Part shown: positions 10,861 through 22,450 of the stretch, in pieces
How the letters are laid out: the number at the start of each line of letters is the position of its first letter
Numbering within the stretch: the stretch's first letter is position 1
Origin: Hypsibius dujardini
Lineage: Eukaryota > Tardigrada > Eutardigrada > Parachela > Hypsibiidae
Assembly: GCA_001579985.1 (NCBI GenBank)
Contig: LRSR01005194.1
Span: 1-38,876 of the forward strand
Reading direction: 5' to 3'
DNA length: 38,876 nucleotides
Translations under genes and position numbers: made by a program
The notes under the pieces: model-generated
Databases searched by the model: none
What the model saw: only the letters and a program-made list of their open reading frames with translations
Told to the model about the DNA's origin: nothing

Positions 10861-13324
10861 CTAATGTCGGTTCCGAACTGTCGGTTCCATTTGGTCGTTC
10901 CTTTGCGACGTAGCACCACACGTTACCACGCCGACCGATGCATCTTGTCCAGCAAAATCTGGCGCCACCGTTCCCTTTCGTCTTTGCCGACATCGAAACC
11001 TTCTCATTTCACGAAGCACCTCTAGTGTGCCATCTTGGAACAGCTTACTGCTGCACCAACAAAACACCTGAAAACGATGGCAATAAAAATTGATTATCTA
11101 TTGCCCTAAATATAATAGTCTTGTGGTAACTTTTAGTAACTTCTGTAATTTGTTTTTCTGGTTAGACAAAAGATGCATATGACAAGGCCATTTTTAAACC
11201 CAGTCGCGTGCAATTTCTTCGAAAAAGAAGTTAGAATTGTTCATATTTTCCAATTGTTTGTTAGCTTTCAAAAACAAATCTGGTTCCGCAATAATCATCC
11301 CGTTTTACTATTGCCAACTCATTTTCATCCCTGTTCGTACTGTCGAAAAGAGTTAACACACCGAGTCATGAAGAACACGGAGTCATGATGGCGCGCATAA
11401 TTAAAAAATATGACATTTAGCACAAAATGTTTGTCCGAAAAGCGAAATTTTTTCGGTGTTCATTAATTAACTCGTACAATGACTTCAGCTTTTGCAGTGT
11501 TAATAACAAAGACACGCAACAAAATTTTAGCTTTTGACCGCTAAGAATTTTAAGAGCTGAACCGTCCTGATCATGCCAATTGCAACCTCACTGTCATCAA
11601 CATTAAATTACCAATTTATTTTCCATCGATCTACATATATTGCATCTTCGTGATATCGTCCACGCAAGGCTTACGGGATTAACGGCACTGCAGCTGTAGT
11701 TCAAAAACTTGACAGCCAGTTGAATCTCCAAGCTCGCGAGATACAGCTGTGGAAAGACTCCCACCATAATACTGATCGGATAGAGCGAGACACAATGCCA
11801 AACGAAAAGGATCAACATTGTCCGGGACAGTTCCAGCCGCCTTCGGCGAACTCTGCTGCTTTTTTGTGGGCCCGAATGATGACAACACGTTTTCAGGAGA
11901 AAGAGTGCGTAAGATGCTCCCATCACAGCAGTCGGGATGTAAACTCCCAGAACGGTGTACGCCAGCGCAAAGGTCACACCTCTGCCGCTGTACGCGAAAG
12001 TGCAACCGCCTCCGGAATGGTTATCCACCATTCGAAATCCCATTCTCCCGACAGCCGGTAAGAGATTATTCACCATGGCGATTACCCACGGCAGAGCAAT
12101 CATCCAGACGATGGCTGTTTTAGTGGTCATGCGAACGAATAACCTCGATGAAACCGTTGCAATCAAACGGTGGAGAGCCAGCATGGTAGCAGCGTATATT
12201 TCTGTATGGTACACTACGTCGATGTAAAGCGACTGAAACCTACAGACCCACCAAGGCAACTCGTACCTAAGAATGTCAAAAAAATTAAAATCCTTATTGA
12301 GTAGATTTCTCAGCCGATGAAAACTTCCTGACGAAGAATTTCTAATTTATTCTCTCAAGAAACTTGAAGTCTAGGTTAGATTTAATCAAGATTAGAAGGC
12401 AAATTGTATCCCTGTAATTTTTTTGCATTCAAATATTGATTAAAACGAAAGTCTATTTATTGTCTGAAATTAATCTTGTTTAAATAAGAGTTTTTAATTT
12501 AATAAAATGTAAAATAAATTCTAATTCATCGCTGGGATTAAATAAAATATACTTTAAATATATTTTAAACAAAATAGCTTCTTTTAAATAAAAATTCTAT
12601 TTAAATAAACGCCGAATTTAAATATTTTATGACACCAATACTCTACATTCTGCGTCTTGGCTCATGACTTTTTTATTCAACTGAAGCGGTAAATTAGAAC
12701 TATTCATCTTCGACTAGTCCAAAATTAGCGTCTGGAATGAAACGCAGATTGCGTTGGATCAGCACTTTGCGCTCTAAATTCAAACCATACAACCTGCCAG
12801 AACGACCAAACCAAAAACTTTAAGTTTAAATAAAAGAAAAAATGGTGTTTTAAATAAAATATAAATAAAATATATGCCAGTTATTTCTTTTAAATAAAAT
12901 AAAAAGGCCGATTTTCGGCATTTTAAATATAAATTTAAATATATTTAAACAAGACTATCTCAAACCAAAAATTTAAGGAATAAAAACTGAATAATGAAAT
13001 TTTTAATTCCGAAGTTTGGTTTACTCAAAGCTACCGCTCGTACCGCGGGCCGAGGTATATGGGAATGGCGCTGACAGGCACCGCGAAGGCGCAGATGTAA
13101 AGGTCAAGGCAGACGGTGTGAATGATGAGTGATGAGCTGGAGGATTGACGCAGCGGTTTGTGGAGGATGAGGGTCAACAGTAGGAGGACGTTGGCAAGAG
13201 CCCCACAGATGCTGGTGATGAGGACTGAGACGGTCCATGCGAGGATTTGATTGTCTCTTTTCAAGTGGTTCATCGTCAGATTCGAGATACTGACGAAACC
13301 CAAAGAATTGTTATAATTGTTCAT
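10861..13324 (-). CDS. GPCR B: rhodopsin-class receptor, three exons, 359 aa
   Basis: Exons on the minus strand: 13324-13044, 12266-11675 and 11067-10861, giving 360 codons with stop. The ATG at 13324 is preferred because the related pseudogene and GPCR C also begin MN at this point; an upstream in-frame start at 13399 exists. N-terminal NLT sequon, TM1 about 28-53, TM2 about 66-90, conserved Cys102 at the top of TM3 (ELPWWVCRFQ), LALHRL in place of DRY, loop-2 Cys in GGGCTF, basic third loop (RVRRRRLELSR), TM6, then TM7 ending SAVNP. A phase-0 donor (CCC|GTAAGC) splits NPxxY; the last exon supplies VFCWCSSKLFQDG as helix 8 plus a basic tail. That exon matches the last exon of GPCR C, which argues against reading on past NP. 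Tyr of NPxxY is Trp. The ligand is unknown; chemosensory or peptide sensing are guesses. Confidence 0.85.
12400..12980. repeat. AT-rich simple-sequence tract in GPCR B intron 1
   Basis: TTTAAATAAAAT and close variants recur many times in this 777-bp intron (12267-13043). The tract has no open frame and looks like slippage-grown low-complexity DNA. Confidence 0.6.
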
Positions 13325-14130
13325 CCTTGTGCAGAGATGGAAGATACTTACCACTATACTAACTGGAAACCTCTTGATGACATTTAAAATGAAGGACAAA
13401 TACTGAATGCTGAATGCAATTTCTGGGGAAAGTTAAACGACGCCGCGTGTCGTTTATAAGTTAAACATTAAATTTAAGTCACACTCTATTTTAGCTGATA
13501 TAATATAATGATTTTTGCCGAAGTCTGAGCCTGATTCTTGATGGCTCAGGTTCGTTTAATTGCGCATATCGGAGACGTGAGTGAATGTGTGAATTCATTA
13601 TGTGGCAAAGCGAGCTGATTAATTGTTCTCCAAACAACACTGTGCCATCACACGTAATGGGTATTGGCACATTGGGTTTCCCAAAGGCGTGCCTGGTCGT
13701 GACGTTCGTCTGCTCAAACGAATATGATACTGATGCACGACGCGTTATTCATGAATCATATAGGCATTTAACGCCTCCGGCAACCGGATGGGAATCCGCT
13801 GTCTGGATCACTTGCCTTGCGCTCTGTAAGGAATTCAGTGGTGCCTCCTCAGGTCTTGCGTTGGAATTCCGTTGAATTAATCCGGGCAGCATACCCTTGC
13901 TAAATCTACCAATCATATTTGTTTCCCTAGCAATTTTTGAATCTTATCGTTTTCCGTTTTTGACTTTGGAATTTTAAAGCATCTAGATTCATAGAAATTG
14001 ATAAATATAAAATCGACAGGTTAAATAGGAGAAAATGATACAAATCACGCCCATATACATGCTCCCTCTCAAATTCGTGCGAAAAAAAATCGGAAGACCA
14101 TTGGATGAATAAATAATTAATGCACCAATC
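13325..14130. other. Intergenic between GPCR B and the CDR2-like gene
   Basis: Upstream of GPCR B, bases about 13325-13390 resemble the upstream flank of the GPCR pseudogene at 8584-8660 (a shared CCAGTTARTATAGTRG block), so they are likely 5'UTR or promoter. A 96-codon plus-strand open frame (13585-13875) has no recognisable motif. Confidence 0.4.
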
Positions 14131-17100
14131 TTAAAAATGGTTGTGGTAGAAGACAATCTGTTTCTTCGGTTTGGCGTGCCTCGATCTCGTTGCACCACCC
14201 GGCTGCTGGTCGACCCTCATCGCGTCCTCCTCCTGCGAGCGCTTAATAATGTCAAAAATCTCCTTAAACAGCTTCTTATACTCTGGTGGTCCGCGCTCGA
14301 AGCGTCCGTTGGTGGGGTCGCCGCCGCGACTGGCAAGGTAATCGATAATCAAACTCGTGTCGGTCTGTGAGGTCTTGCACTTGACAGTTGCAGTGGCGAT
14401 CACCTCGTCGTTAGTTGTCGGTGAAGTCTCCGTTAAATCGGCCTCTTGTTTCTCCTGTTCCTGCTGTTCCTGCTGCTCGCGTCGCAGGTCATCCAAGAAC
14501 CGGTCCCTCAGTGAATCGGCAATCTCATCCAAAATGGACAGTTGTGGTCCTCCCTCGGACAGGGGCGAACTGCTGCAGGGAAGACTGGTGTGATCCTCGC
14601 CGTTGGCGTCGTCTTTTTGTTGCTGACTGGAGAGCTGACGAGCCTCGTTGAATGTGGTAATTTCTTCCGTGTACTTGGCGGAGAGGTGTTCGAGCTTTTC
14701 GCGCCAGCTCGCGGCGTCGTGGGTCACTTGGTTGAGCTGCGACCAGAGGGAGGTGTTGTCGGCCATCACGTTACTCACTTGGTCCTGAAGGAGCTGGCGT
14801 TGTTTGCGTTCGTCGCCGACTTGCCGTTGAAGAACCTGCCGAAAAAATGAAAACATATTTCATAAGGCCTTTCCATTGTTTATTTGTATACAATAACTTT
14901 TTTTCGGTTTGCAAAATTGTAAAATCACTTCTACACTGAAATTACGCTTTAATCTAATCCCCATTTATTATTGCGTAACTTTCTTTTGAGGCCTAACTTT
15001 ATCGTTCTTTCAGCAGAATTTGAAAGCTGGGAAAACACTGGAAATGTTTATTTACCCTGATTTTGAGTGTAAAAAACTTCAATTTTAAAAAATAGTAAAA
15101 ATAAAGAGCTTTGCACAGCCTCAAAATTCAATTTGAAATCAATTTTCATTAGCAGAATCTCTCTTGGACGGCAGGGAGTGGAGCTTCAGGCCGACTGGAA
15201 ACTTACGATTGATATTCTTGTAATGACGCATAGCTCCGCCCCCTGACACTCAAAAAAGATTTTGCTAGTGCCAAGCGATTTGAAAAGGGATAGTATCGAA
15301 ATTCGTTAAATTAAATTGTTCTGCGAAAATGAAGTTTTGACGGTCACAATTATGGAAAATGAAATCTTCTTCTGTTTTCTCAACTTTCAAATTTTGCCAA
15401 AAATGTGTCCATATTTTGAACGATATAATTAATTATGAAAATCATCATCCTAATTATGCCTCTATTAAAAAAATATAAAATGGAGACATTCTGAGTCCCG
15501 ACTCATAAATCGTCCCAATCAGCAAAGCAGTCAGTCAAAACATTATTTTCGTTTTATGGGCGCCTTAATTCGTTCCTCAATCGCTCGCATAATACCTTGA
15601 TCTTTTCTTTTAAAATACCCGTCTCCGGACTGCTTTCATCCTCCGAATCGGAATCATCTTTTCCGCCCTGCTTGCTGGGTGCCTTCAGGCCGTCCCCAAG
15701 CGTGATACTCCTAGTCATTCCGCCGGTACCGCTAACCGCTGTACCGTTGGGCGTGGCACACAGTGTTGTCTGCGCTGCAAATTTGTCCTCCCATTTTTTG
15801 CGCTTCATCTCGGTGACTTGTGATTGCAGTTCGTCGCACCGCGTCTGGAGTACTTCAACCGTGTCTTGCAATCTGAAGATATAAAAAAGCCGAAATGTAT
15901 AGCGCTTTATTAAAGTGAGCGGGTCAACGATTAAGAGCACCACACTGACCACACACACGCGTACAATGTACATTGTTGCATGTGTGCTTATAATTGAGAG
16001 GTGCAAAAAATGGTCCACGGTTGAAGACACACAATGGCTGGCCCATGTGAAGTGAAATTAAAGTTCGAAGTAAACAAAGCGACTTTCACTTCATGCCTTA
16101 TTATCTAACACAGATTTCTGTCATTATTTTGGGATCAAGTGGAACGATGAAACATAAAATTAGACAAGCAGGCTGATAGCCAGACAGACAGCCAGACAAA
16201 CAGACAGACAGACAGCCAGACAGACAGACAGACAAACAGGCAGACAGACAAGCAGACAGACAGGCAGATAGGCAGACAGACAGGCAAACAGACAGGCAGA
16301 CAGACAGACAGACAGACAAACAAACAGACAGGCAGACAGGCAGACAAACAAACAGACAAACAGAGAGACAGACAGAAAAATAGAGAGACAGAGAGACAGA
16401 GAGACAGACAGGCAGACAGACAGACAAACAGGCAGGCAGACAGGCAGACAGACAGACAAACAGAATATCCACCTCGTGATTCGCATATAGTCAAGACTTC
16501 TCATCTCCTGCAAGCTCCCTTCGCTTCGCTTGAGCTCCAACAGTTGCGTATCCAGCATCTCGCACGCGGCCAGTCTCGTGGCACTCTCATCGCGAAGCAG
16601 TCTCACTTGCTTGCTGAGAAACTATAAATACACAAACGCCACAGTCAAAATACGCAACAGACGTCAGTCTGACAAAAATACACATAATCCGCAGACCCTC
16701 CTCTTTTCTGTCAGGCGACCGGTCTTCTTTTGACAGGCCGAAAAAATTATCGCTCCATCTCAATTTTCAAATCAGGAGTAACGAGACAACCCCGGACCGC
16801 CTAACTCATACGCATGTCCTTACGTCGATCTCGAGAGCTTGATCTTCCGCATGGTCTTGAAAGGCGCTCAAGTCACGTTCCAGCTCTTTGTTGCGTTGAA
16901 GGAGAGTCTTGCCCAGCTCCGCGGCCAATTGTAGATCTACAACACACATAAAACTATTTGATAGAAAATTCCTTTTATTACAGGCGACACTTTCACACTT
17001 GAAGTTGTTTGCAGTGGGTCGGTTGGAGTTGTGGCTTAGTGTCGGATCAAATTGCCCCGACCGCAAACATGACCTGACGCCGTTTGTGTGTACATGTAGT

Positions 17101-18738
17101 AGTCTTGTGAAGACGTGAGTGGGAAGGTAGATTAATTTTTGCTAGAAACACCTCATGTGCAGATCAATTTCAGTAACACATTTCACTGCCGGTTCATGGC
17201 GTTCAATCCTACGCAGGGCATTCAACGATGTTTGTTCTTCCATTAAACGTTTTTCCTTCGTTTTAATATTTGAATGTATTAAAATGAATCAGATGTTAAC
17301 TAATATCATTTATCAATACTAAAATGCAATATAGACGAAGAGGCAATATCGAACAAAGGAAAGAGTCAAATATTAAAATCATTCTAGTTATTCCAGTTTA
17401 ATGAGCCTGAAGACCATTTTAATTAATAATAAATAAAATAATTAACCTGAGGAAAAGCCGAAACAAAGGATTTTATGATGTCGCTTAGTGTAATAAAAAA
17501 CAGAAGCATTTTATGACGCCAAAGCAGACTTTGTTCATCTGGCACCTGCACGGCTTATAATTGTGATATTTCATTACAAGCATCAATAAATTTAATGATG
17601 TTGCTCAAAACAATATTCCCTGCCATTTATCTGACAAATAAACTCGACCAAAAATTGCTGGGTTTATAATTAGGTCGCAACACGTTTTGCTTGCTGTTCT
17701 GCAACAATGGCCATGTGAAATACAATCTTGACATCCATGTTGAAAATACGTAACTAGACCCCAGCAATAAATCCAATTAAAGACTTCTTTTTGTACTGAA
17801 TAACTCAAACAGAATTAACGATATTTGAATAACGCAGAAACTTTTGGATAGATGTATCCATTCCTATCCCATTCCTATTGGTGACTAGCAAACAGATTTG
17901 CTCTTTCTTTTCCTTTCTCAATAGTTCCAAACAGAGTAGAAAACTGGCCAAAACTGGGAGGGTGAAAGTCAACCATAACTTGCCATAAAATAATGAATAA
18001 ATTATCATAACAGACTGACATTGCGGTAAAGAAGTTTATATACAAAAGCTAAACGAACTTTTTGGCGTTTTCAATCATCGTCTAAAAATTTACGTGCTTG
18101 AATTTATATCACGTCCACACGTGACAAAAACCTTGCGCTGACCGAATTAAGCACTTTAACTCGCGGCTTTGTACAAAAGCCATGCGCCGATCGAGTATAA
18201 TGGCTTAACTCGGTTAACGCAAAGTTTTTGCCACGTGTGTATGTGTTATGGTTTTTCGCAACGTCATATCCGTAGTTTGAAATTTATATTTCGGCAATAT
18301 ATTTTTTGAGAAAAGAAATAAAATTTTAAAAAAACGGATCACGACGGACAGAAGTTTCATTGAAATGCCTGTGTAAGTCAATCGCAATCAAGTTCATCCA
18401 CTTGACCACGTCCATTAACAATCTCTTAGTTTGGCGGAAAAAAAGCATTTACGAAAAGAATCCAGGATTCATCAGTCTTAAATTTGAAGCATTCTCTTAA
18501 TTTACTGACTTGTTTTTACCGAGAGGCAAAAAAAGAAACACAAAAGCTTACTGGGATCATCGTAGTCTCGCTGTATTAAATTCCAATCCAAAACCGACTC
18601 AGCCGAGGTGTCACAGACAAGATGATTAACCGCATCCCGGAGGGGATTTATACTTCCGGCATTTTTCGTTGCGTAATTAGCCCCGGAAAACGGCAACAAA
18701 TCTACTTCACTGCTCACCAATTTGATACGTCCATTCAT
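14131..18738 (-). CDS. CDR2: CDR2/CDR2L (centrocortin) family coiled-coil protein, five exons, 476 aa
   Basis: Exons on the minus strand: 18738-18552, 16936-16824, 16621-16473, 15872-15596 and 14835-14131. All junctions are GT-AG and in phase (1, 0, 2, 0), giving 477 codons with stop; human CDR2 is of similar length. The start sits in CAGCCACCATGA. Residues about 63-75 read LQLAAELGKTLLQRNKELE, the family hallmark, followed by a coiled coil through FLSKQVRLLRDE and TVEVLQTRCDELQSQV, then LKEKIKVLQRQVGDERKQR. Near the end, residues 425-436 read PPEYKKLFKEIF, the conserved C-terminal motif. A Gln/Glu-rich segment lies at about 360-375. The family is cytoplasmic: in vertebrates it is the paraneoplastic cerebellar degeneration antigen, and the fly homologue centrocortin acts at centrosomes. 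The fourth-exon reading on to a stop at 15554 is not used because the donor AAG|GTATTA restores homology. Confidence 0.92.
16162..16464. repeat. CAGA/CAGG microsatellite in CDR2-like intron 3
   Basis: About 300 bases of CAGACAGA with CAGG, CAAA and GAGA variants. On the gene's sense strand it reads TGTC/TGCC and begins about 9 bases after the 5' splice site of intron 3 (donor at 16472). Three long Cys/Leu/Ser/Val open frames across it are artefacts of a 4-base period. Confidence 0.95.
18116..18239. repeat. Near-palindromic foldback sequence in CDR2-like intron 1
   Basis: The left arm starts CACACGTGACAAAAACCTTG and the right arm is its inverted counterpart ending AAAGTTTTTGCCACGTGTG. The arms meet at GGCTTTGTACAAAAGCC near 18166-18182. 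Arms of about 57 and 67 bases pair with few mismatches plus a bulge of roughly ten bases. It resembles a short foldback MITE. The termini carry CACGTG, which is also an E-box. Confidence 0.75.
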
Positions 18739-19630
18739 GGTGGCTGAAACGGTCTCCGTCGTTTCCGTGAACTACCCCGTCGCCGAATGAGACTTCTTCA
18801 TCTTCTCCGTCGGACTTTATGCTCTGCCGTGAAGTGCTCTTGTACATGATTTCTGCGTGAGGTTGAGGCGGTTGAGGAGGGTGAGGAGGGTGAGAGGCGC
18901 ACGAACGTGTCGCGTATGATGTACATAAACAGATCCCGCCAGTCCGTCGCGCTCGGTCTGCCGGTGATGATGAGATTTACCGCTTCTTTTTCGCTTTAAA
19001 GTCAACACAGAGTCAAGATTAAACTCTCTGCGAGTAGCACACAGGCGTCTCGTTATACGGTTAACTCACTTTACCTGTCGCGCTTTCTCACCCTGGGGTG
19101 TGGGCAGGTATGGTAGAATGGTGGTCCTGTTTGTAGCGGATTTTGTTCAAGTTATTTCCGGTCCGGTCGAATGTAAACTGTAAAATGGTTTATGAATATT
19201 GTGGCGGCGCAATGGCGGGGGCAGTTAGCTGCAATGTCCGGCCACGTGTTTGCAGACTACGTGACCGTAAAATGAACATAAAATCTTAGAGGATTTATAT
19301 TAAAGCACAAAACAAATTTAATTATTCATTCCATGTCTCAAATCATTCTAACATATATTTAATATAAGATGCATTTTTGCATAAAATTCCTACAAGCTTT
19401 TATTTAATTTTTGGCTAGATAAAACAGTATGTTTCAGTTGCGATAAAGATTTAAATGGAAAAACGTAGAAGGATTTTTTGTCACTAATTTTGACTAAAGA
19501 TAGAAGTTTTAATTTGTGAAACTAATATAAATCATGTGATTCTTAATTAAAATCGAAACTCATAAGTTATAAAATTTGATTTTTATTTTTTTGGCCATCA
19601 CTTACAGTGTACTTGTACAGCGGTGACAAT
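18739..19630. other. 5' flank of the CDR2-like gene
   Basis: GC content rises around 18740-19260, as expected for a promoter or 5'UTR. A 63-codon minus frame (18817-19008) rich in Arg/Leu is not supported as coding. No TATA box was found at a useful distance. Confidence 0.3.
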
Positions 19631-19847
19631 CAGTGGCGCGCCGAGCTTTGGTTTGAGAGGGTGTTTTAATTTTTTTCGAAATTAATTTTGTTTTGTATCA
19701 AAAATATTTCCGATAGAACGTAGGGGGGGGGGAGTATTGCATGACAATTCTCCATCATGGTGTTTTTCTTTAGGGACCCTTAGGGCACTTTTTTACTTTC
19801 GAGGGGGGTACAAAATCAACAAAACACCCCCCGTCGGCGCGCCACTG
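19631..19847. mobile_element. hAT-like MITE
   Basis: A 217-bp unit begins CAGTGGCGCGCCGA and ends TCGGCGCGCCACTG, perfect 14-bp terminal inverted repeats of the hAT CAGTG type. It is flanked by imperfect 8-bp direct repeats, GTGACAAT on the left and GTGGCAGT on the right (6 of 8 identical), the size expected for hAT insertion. The interior has G-runs and no transposase. Confidence 0.8.
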
Positions 19848-21689
19848 GTGGCAGTAGTTAAAACGGACAAAAATTGTCGAAAAAGCACAAAGAAAATTCA
19901 CAACCAAAATGATTTGTTTCTTCTGCAACTTGCAAGTCCAACGGATATTACTGTATGACTGTACCAACCACTGAGAGGACAACGATGCATCTCTGTCAAA
20001 ATCAAATTTTCGATATCCTTTTACTTTAAATTATTGCTACAAATCTTACGGTTTTAAGAGTAGGGTAACAAAATCAAGAAGACATGGCAAATAACAAAAC
20101 ATAAATTTCCATCCAGACGTCAGATTGACTGCTGAAATTATCAACGCCAGAATGTTTTTCGTCGACAATTCTAAGAGGAAAGTAAAATAAAGAAACAATT
20201 ATTTTGGAATGTTCCAAAAAAGTAGAATGGGTTGAATGAATTTTCTAGGTTTATTAATAGTAACTCGAGTATATAGTATGCTCTAAAATCATTCTTTACT
20301 GTACAGAAAAATTAATACAAACACACTTTATAAGGCAAAAAGCTTTAGAAAAATGCGGTACTGATTTGAAGTGGTAGCTAAACCTGTTCGAAATACAAAA
20401 TAATTCGCGAATTGTGCCCGTTTGAATGGATGTAGTGTCTTGTCCTGTTTCAGAAGCTCTCAAATGATGATGTTTGCCTACGCAATTTTTCAGTTTTCGT
20501 TTACCAAAATTCAGTGTGTCAATATACGAATCCCAATCACTACTTCCAATCGCAAGTGCTGAAGACGTTTTTTCTGTATGTGAAAATGATACAATTTCAT
20601 ACGTTCAAACATCAGAAGCGACCTAGCAAGCGTATCCTAATGGTTAAAAATGCATATCTCTTTGTAGGCAAATTATGACATGAGACTGAATATTTCATTA
20701 TCCATCAATGCTGCTTCGTGGATCTTGCTCTACCAATTCAGTCTTAAATAGGAATATTAAGAACAACTGACCTTTTGAGTGAATAAACGGATGAATCAGT
20801 CACGCGTCCGAAAACAGTCTGCCAAGTTGGGTCGAGGTGTGAGCAAGTCAAGTGTCCGTTTCCCGTTAACGCAGCAAGGTCGTGAAGTTTATTTGAAATA
20901 AGTTCACAAACAGCCAAAAATAAGAGACCGCAACGAGACGGGCAAGGAATGTTTGGATTAGCGGGAACTTTCTTTCCAAAAGAGCTGATGAAATGCCAGC
21001 GCACACAGGATGAAAGCCCTAACTTTTGCACATATAAAACATGCATCAAGAGGGTTCGGGGGAGGAAGAGAGGGCACACGAGGAGTAACAAGCCTGGATG
21101 TGAAGTTTGAGATTGATGATTCGCACGGTGGAAAGAGGCACTTGATGTCGTAACACACGCGCCACATCTCCCGACTGCTGCACGGGACAGGCCCTGGACC
21201 AGAGGCATTTTAAAAGACTGGATGATAGGATGGGGTAAACATATACGTCGAGATCCGGCTGATCTCCTTCTCGGCAAACCGATCGATAAGCTGGATTGCA
21301 GGCTTGCAGCTGCGGCGAGCTGTACACACTTTATGCACATCAACAATGCAGTGGTGATTTGTCGATTTCGTACATCATCCAGCTGCCGGATCCGGAGCAG
21401 GGAAAAACGGATCCAGCTGCTGCTGGACGCGCGCCGGAGCTGGGGAACCATGTGAGAGGATGTGCTGCACGCAGGAAAGTTTGATCATCGGGCGACACTA
21501 CGAGAGGGAACTATTATTTTGTTTGGCAGTCGTCTCGTGCAAAGAAACATGGGCTGAAATAGTGTGAATTAGTGAAATACTTACACATTGTGTGTAACAT
21601 TCATAACTTTTTTTGCAACATTTCATCCCAAAATGTGCAACATTGAAAAAGTCTAAACTCGAAGAGTTTCCTGTTCCCACTCCGATTGG
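19848..21689. other. Gene-free region with a GC-rich block
   Basis: From about 20780 to 21480 the GC content is higher than in the surroundings and long open frames occur on both strands (235 codons on the minus strand at 20744-21451, overlapping others). The long frame is rich in Ser, Arg, Leu and Cys and has no motif, and no reading looked like a known family. It could hide a short-exon gene or an old repeat. Confidence 0.3.
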
Positions 21690-22450
21690 CAATTTGAAAA
21701 AGGTGGGTACTGGTGGATGGAATGGGTGCGCTCTAGTGGGTTCGTGGGTGGGAGCGGTGAGCTCTTGAGCGGGCCCGTTTTCGGTGATAGTGATTGAATG
21801 AGGGATGCATCAACAACAACGGCGCCTATACCCTAAGTATTTCTAATGTTTTGACGTTTGTCGCCCCGAATTTACGCATTGTTGAAGAAGCGTGGCGGCG
21901 TTCAAGCTTATTCAGTTGATTATATTGTTGGCTGGCAGCTCATCACCAGGCTTCTTATGCGCAAAGCGCACGAGGTTCCAGGTCTCCCTTTGCTCGGTCA
22001 CGGGTACGAAGATGAATGGAATATCAAAGGCGATCGTATTGAGACAATGCTGTCAGTGTTAAGAGGGTTCTGTGCACGCGCTCCACGCGAGTACCGTTAC
22101 CGGCGGGCGGAGTACCCGTCATTACCGCATACTAGTTATGTCTCTGTACGTAATGCCCGGGACCGAATTGTCTTGATACGAGATGTCCACTGGTATGAAA
22201 TGTCTGTGGTTATAATATATCTTGGTACAAACTAAAAGGTAAGAAATATCTGGGTGCGCATTATCAGGATACCATCGGTCCCGGCACAGAATTCATTTGC
22301 ACTCGTAGGGCAATAAATGCTACTAGATGGCAATATCCAACTTATTCACCCTTAATCACTCAGATACGAGCTCGCCAGCGTCCAAAAACGAAGCCACCAA
22401 CACCCACCCACGTCCTCCCATTCCCACCCATTAGTACCCACCTTCCCAAC
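21690..22450. repeat. Imperfect inverted repeat flanking an open frame
   Basis: AAGGTGGGTACTGGTGG near 21700 and its inverted counterpart CCCATTAGTACCCACCTT near 22428 head two G/T-rich versus C/A-rich arms of about 60 bases. Between them is a 125-codon plus-strand open frame (21858-22235) with no recognised motif. The arms may be termini of a decayed foldback element. Confidence 0.4.

Noticed and set aside
11603-11674. Continuation of GPCR B exon 2 past NP to a stop (SLAWTISRR...)
   Set aside because: A good GTAAGC donor sits right after NP, and the exon at 11067-10861 matches the last exon of GPCR C.
15554-15595. Continuation of the CDR2-like exon 4 to a stop (LCERLRNELRRP)
   Set aside because: The donor AAG|GTATTA joined to 14835 restores the family sequence KEKIKVLQRQVGDERKQR.
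16101-16606. Three open frames of 119-148 codons with Cys-Leu-Ser-Val repeats
   Set aside because: They are translations of the 4-base CAGA/CAGG microsatellite, open in all three frames because the period is not a multiple of three.
20744-21451. 235-codon minus-strand open frame
   Set aside because: No motif, skewed Ser/Arg/Leu/Cys composition and overlapping open frames on both strands in a GC-rich block. Length alone is not enough.
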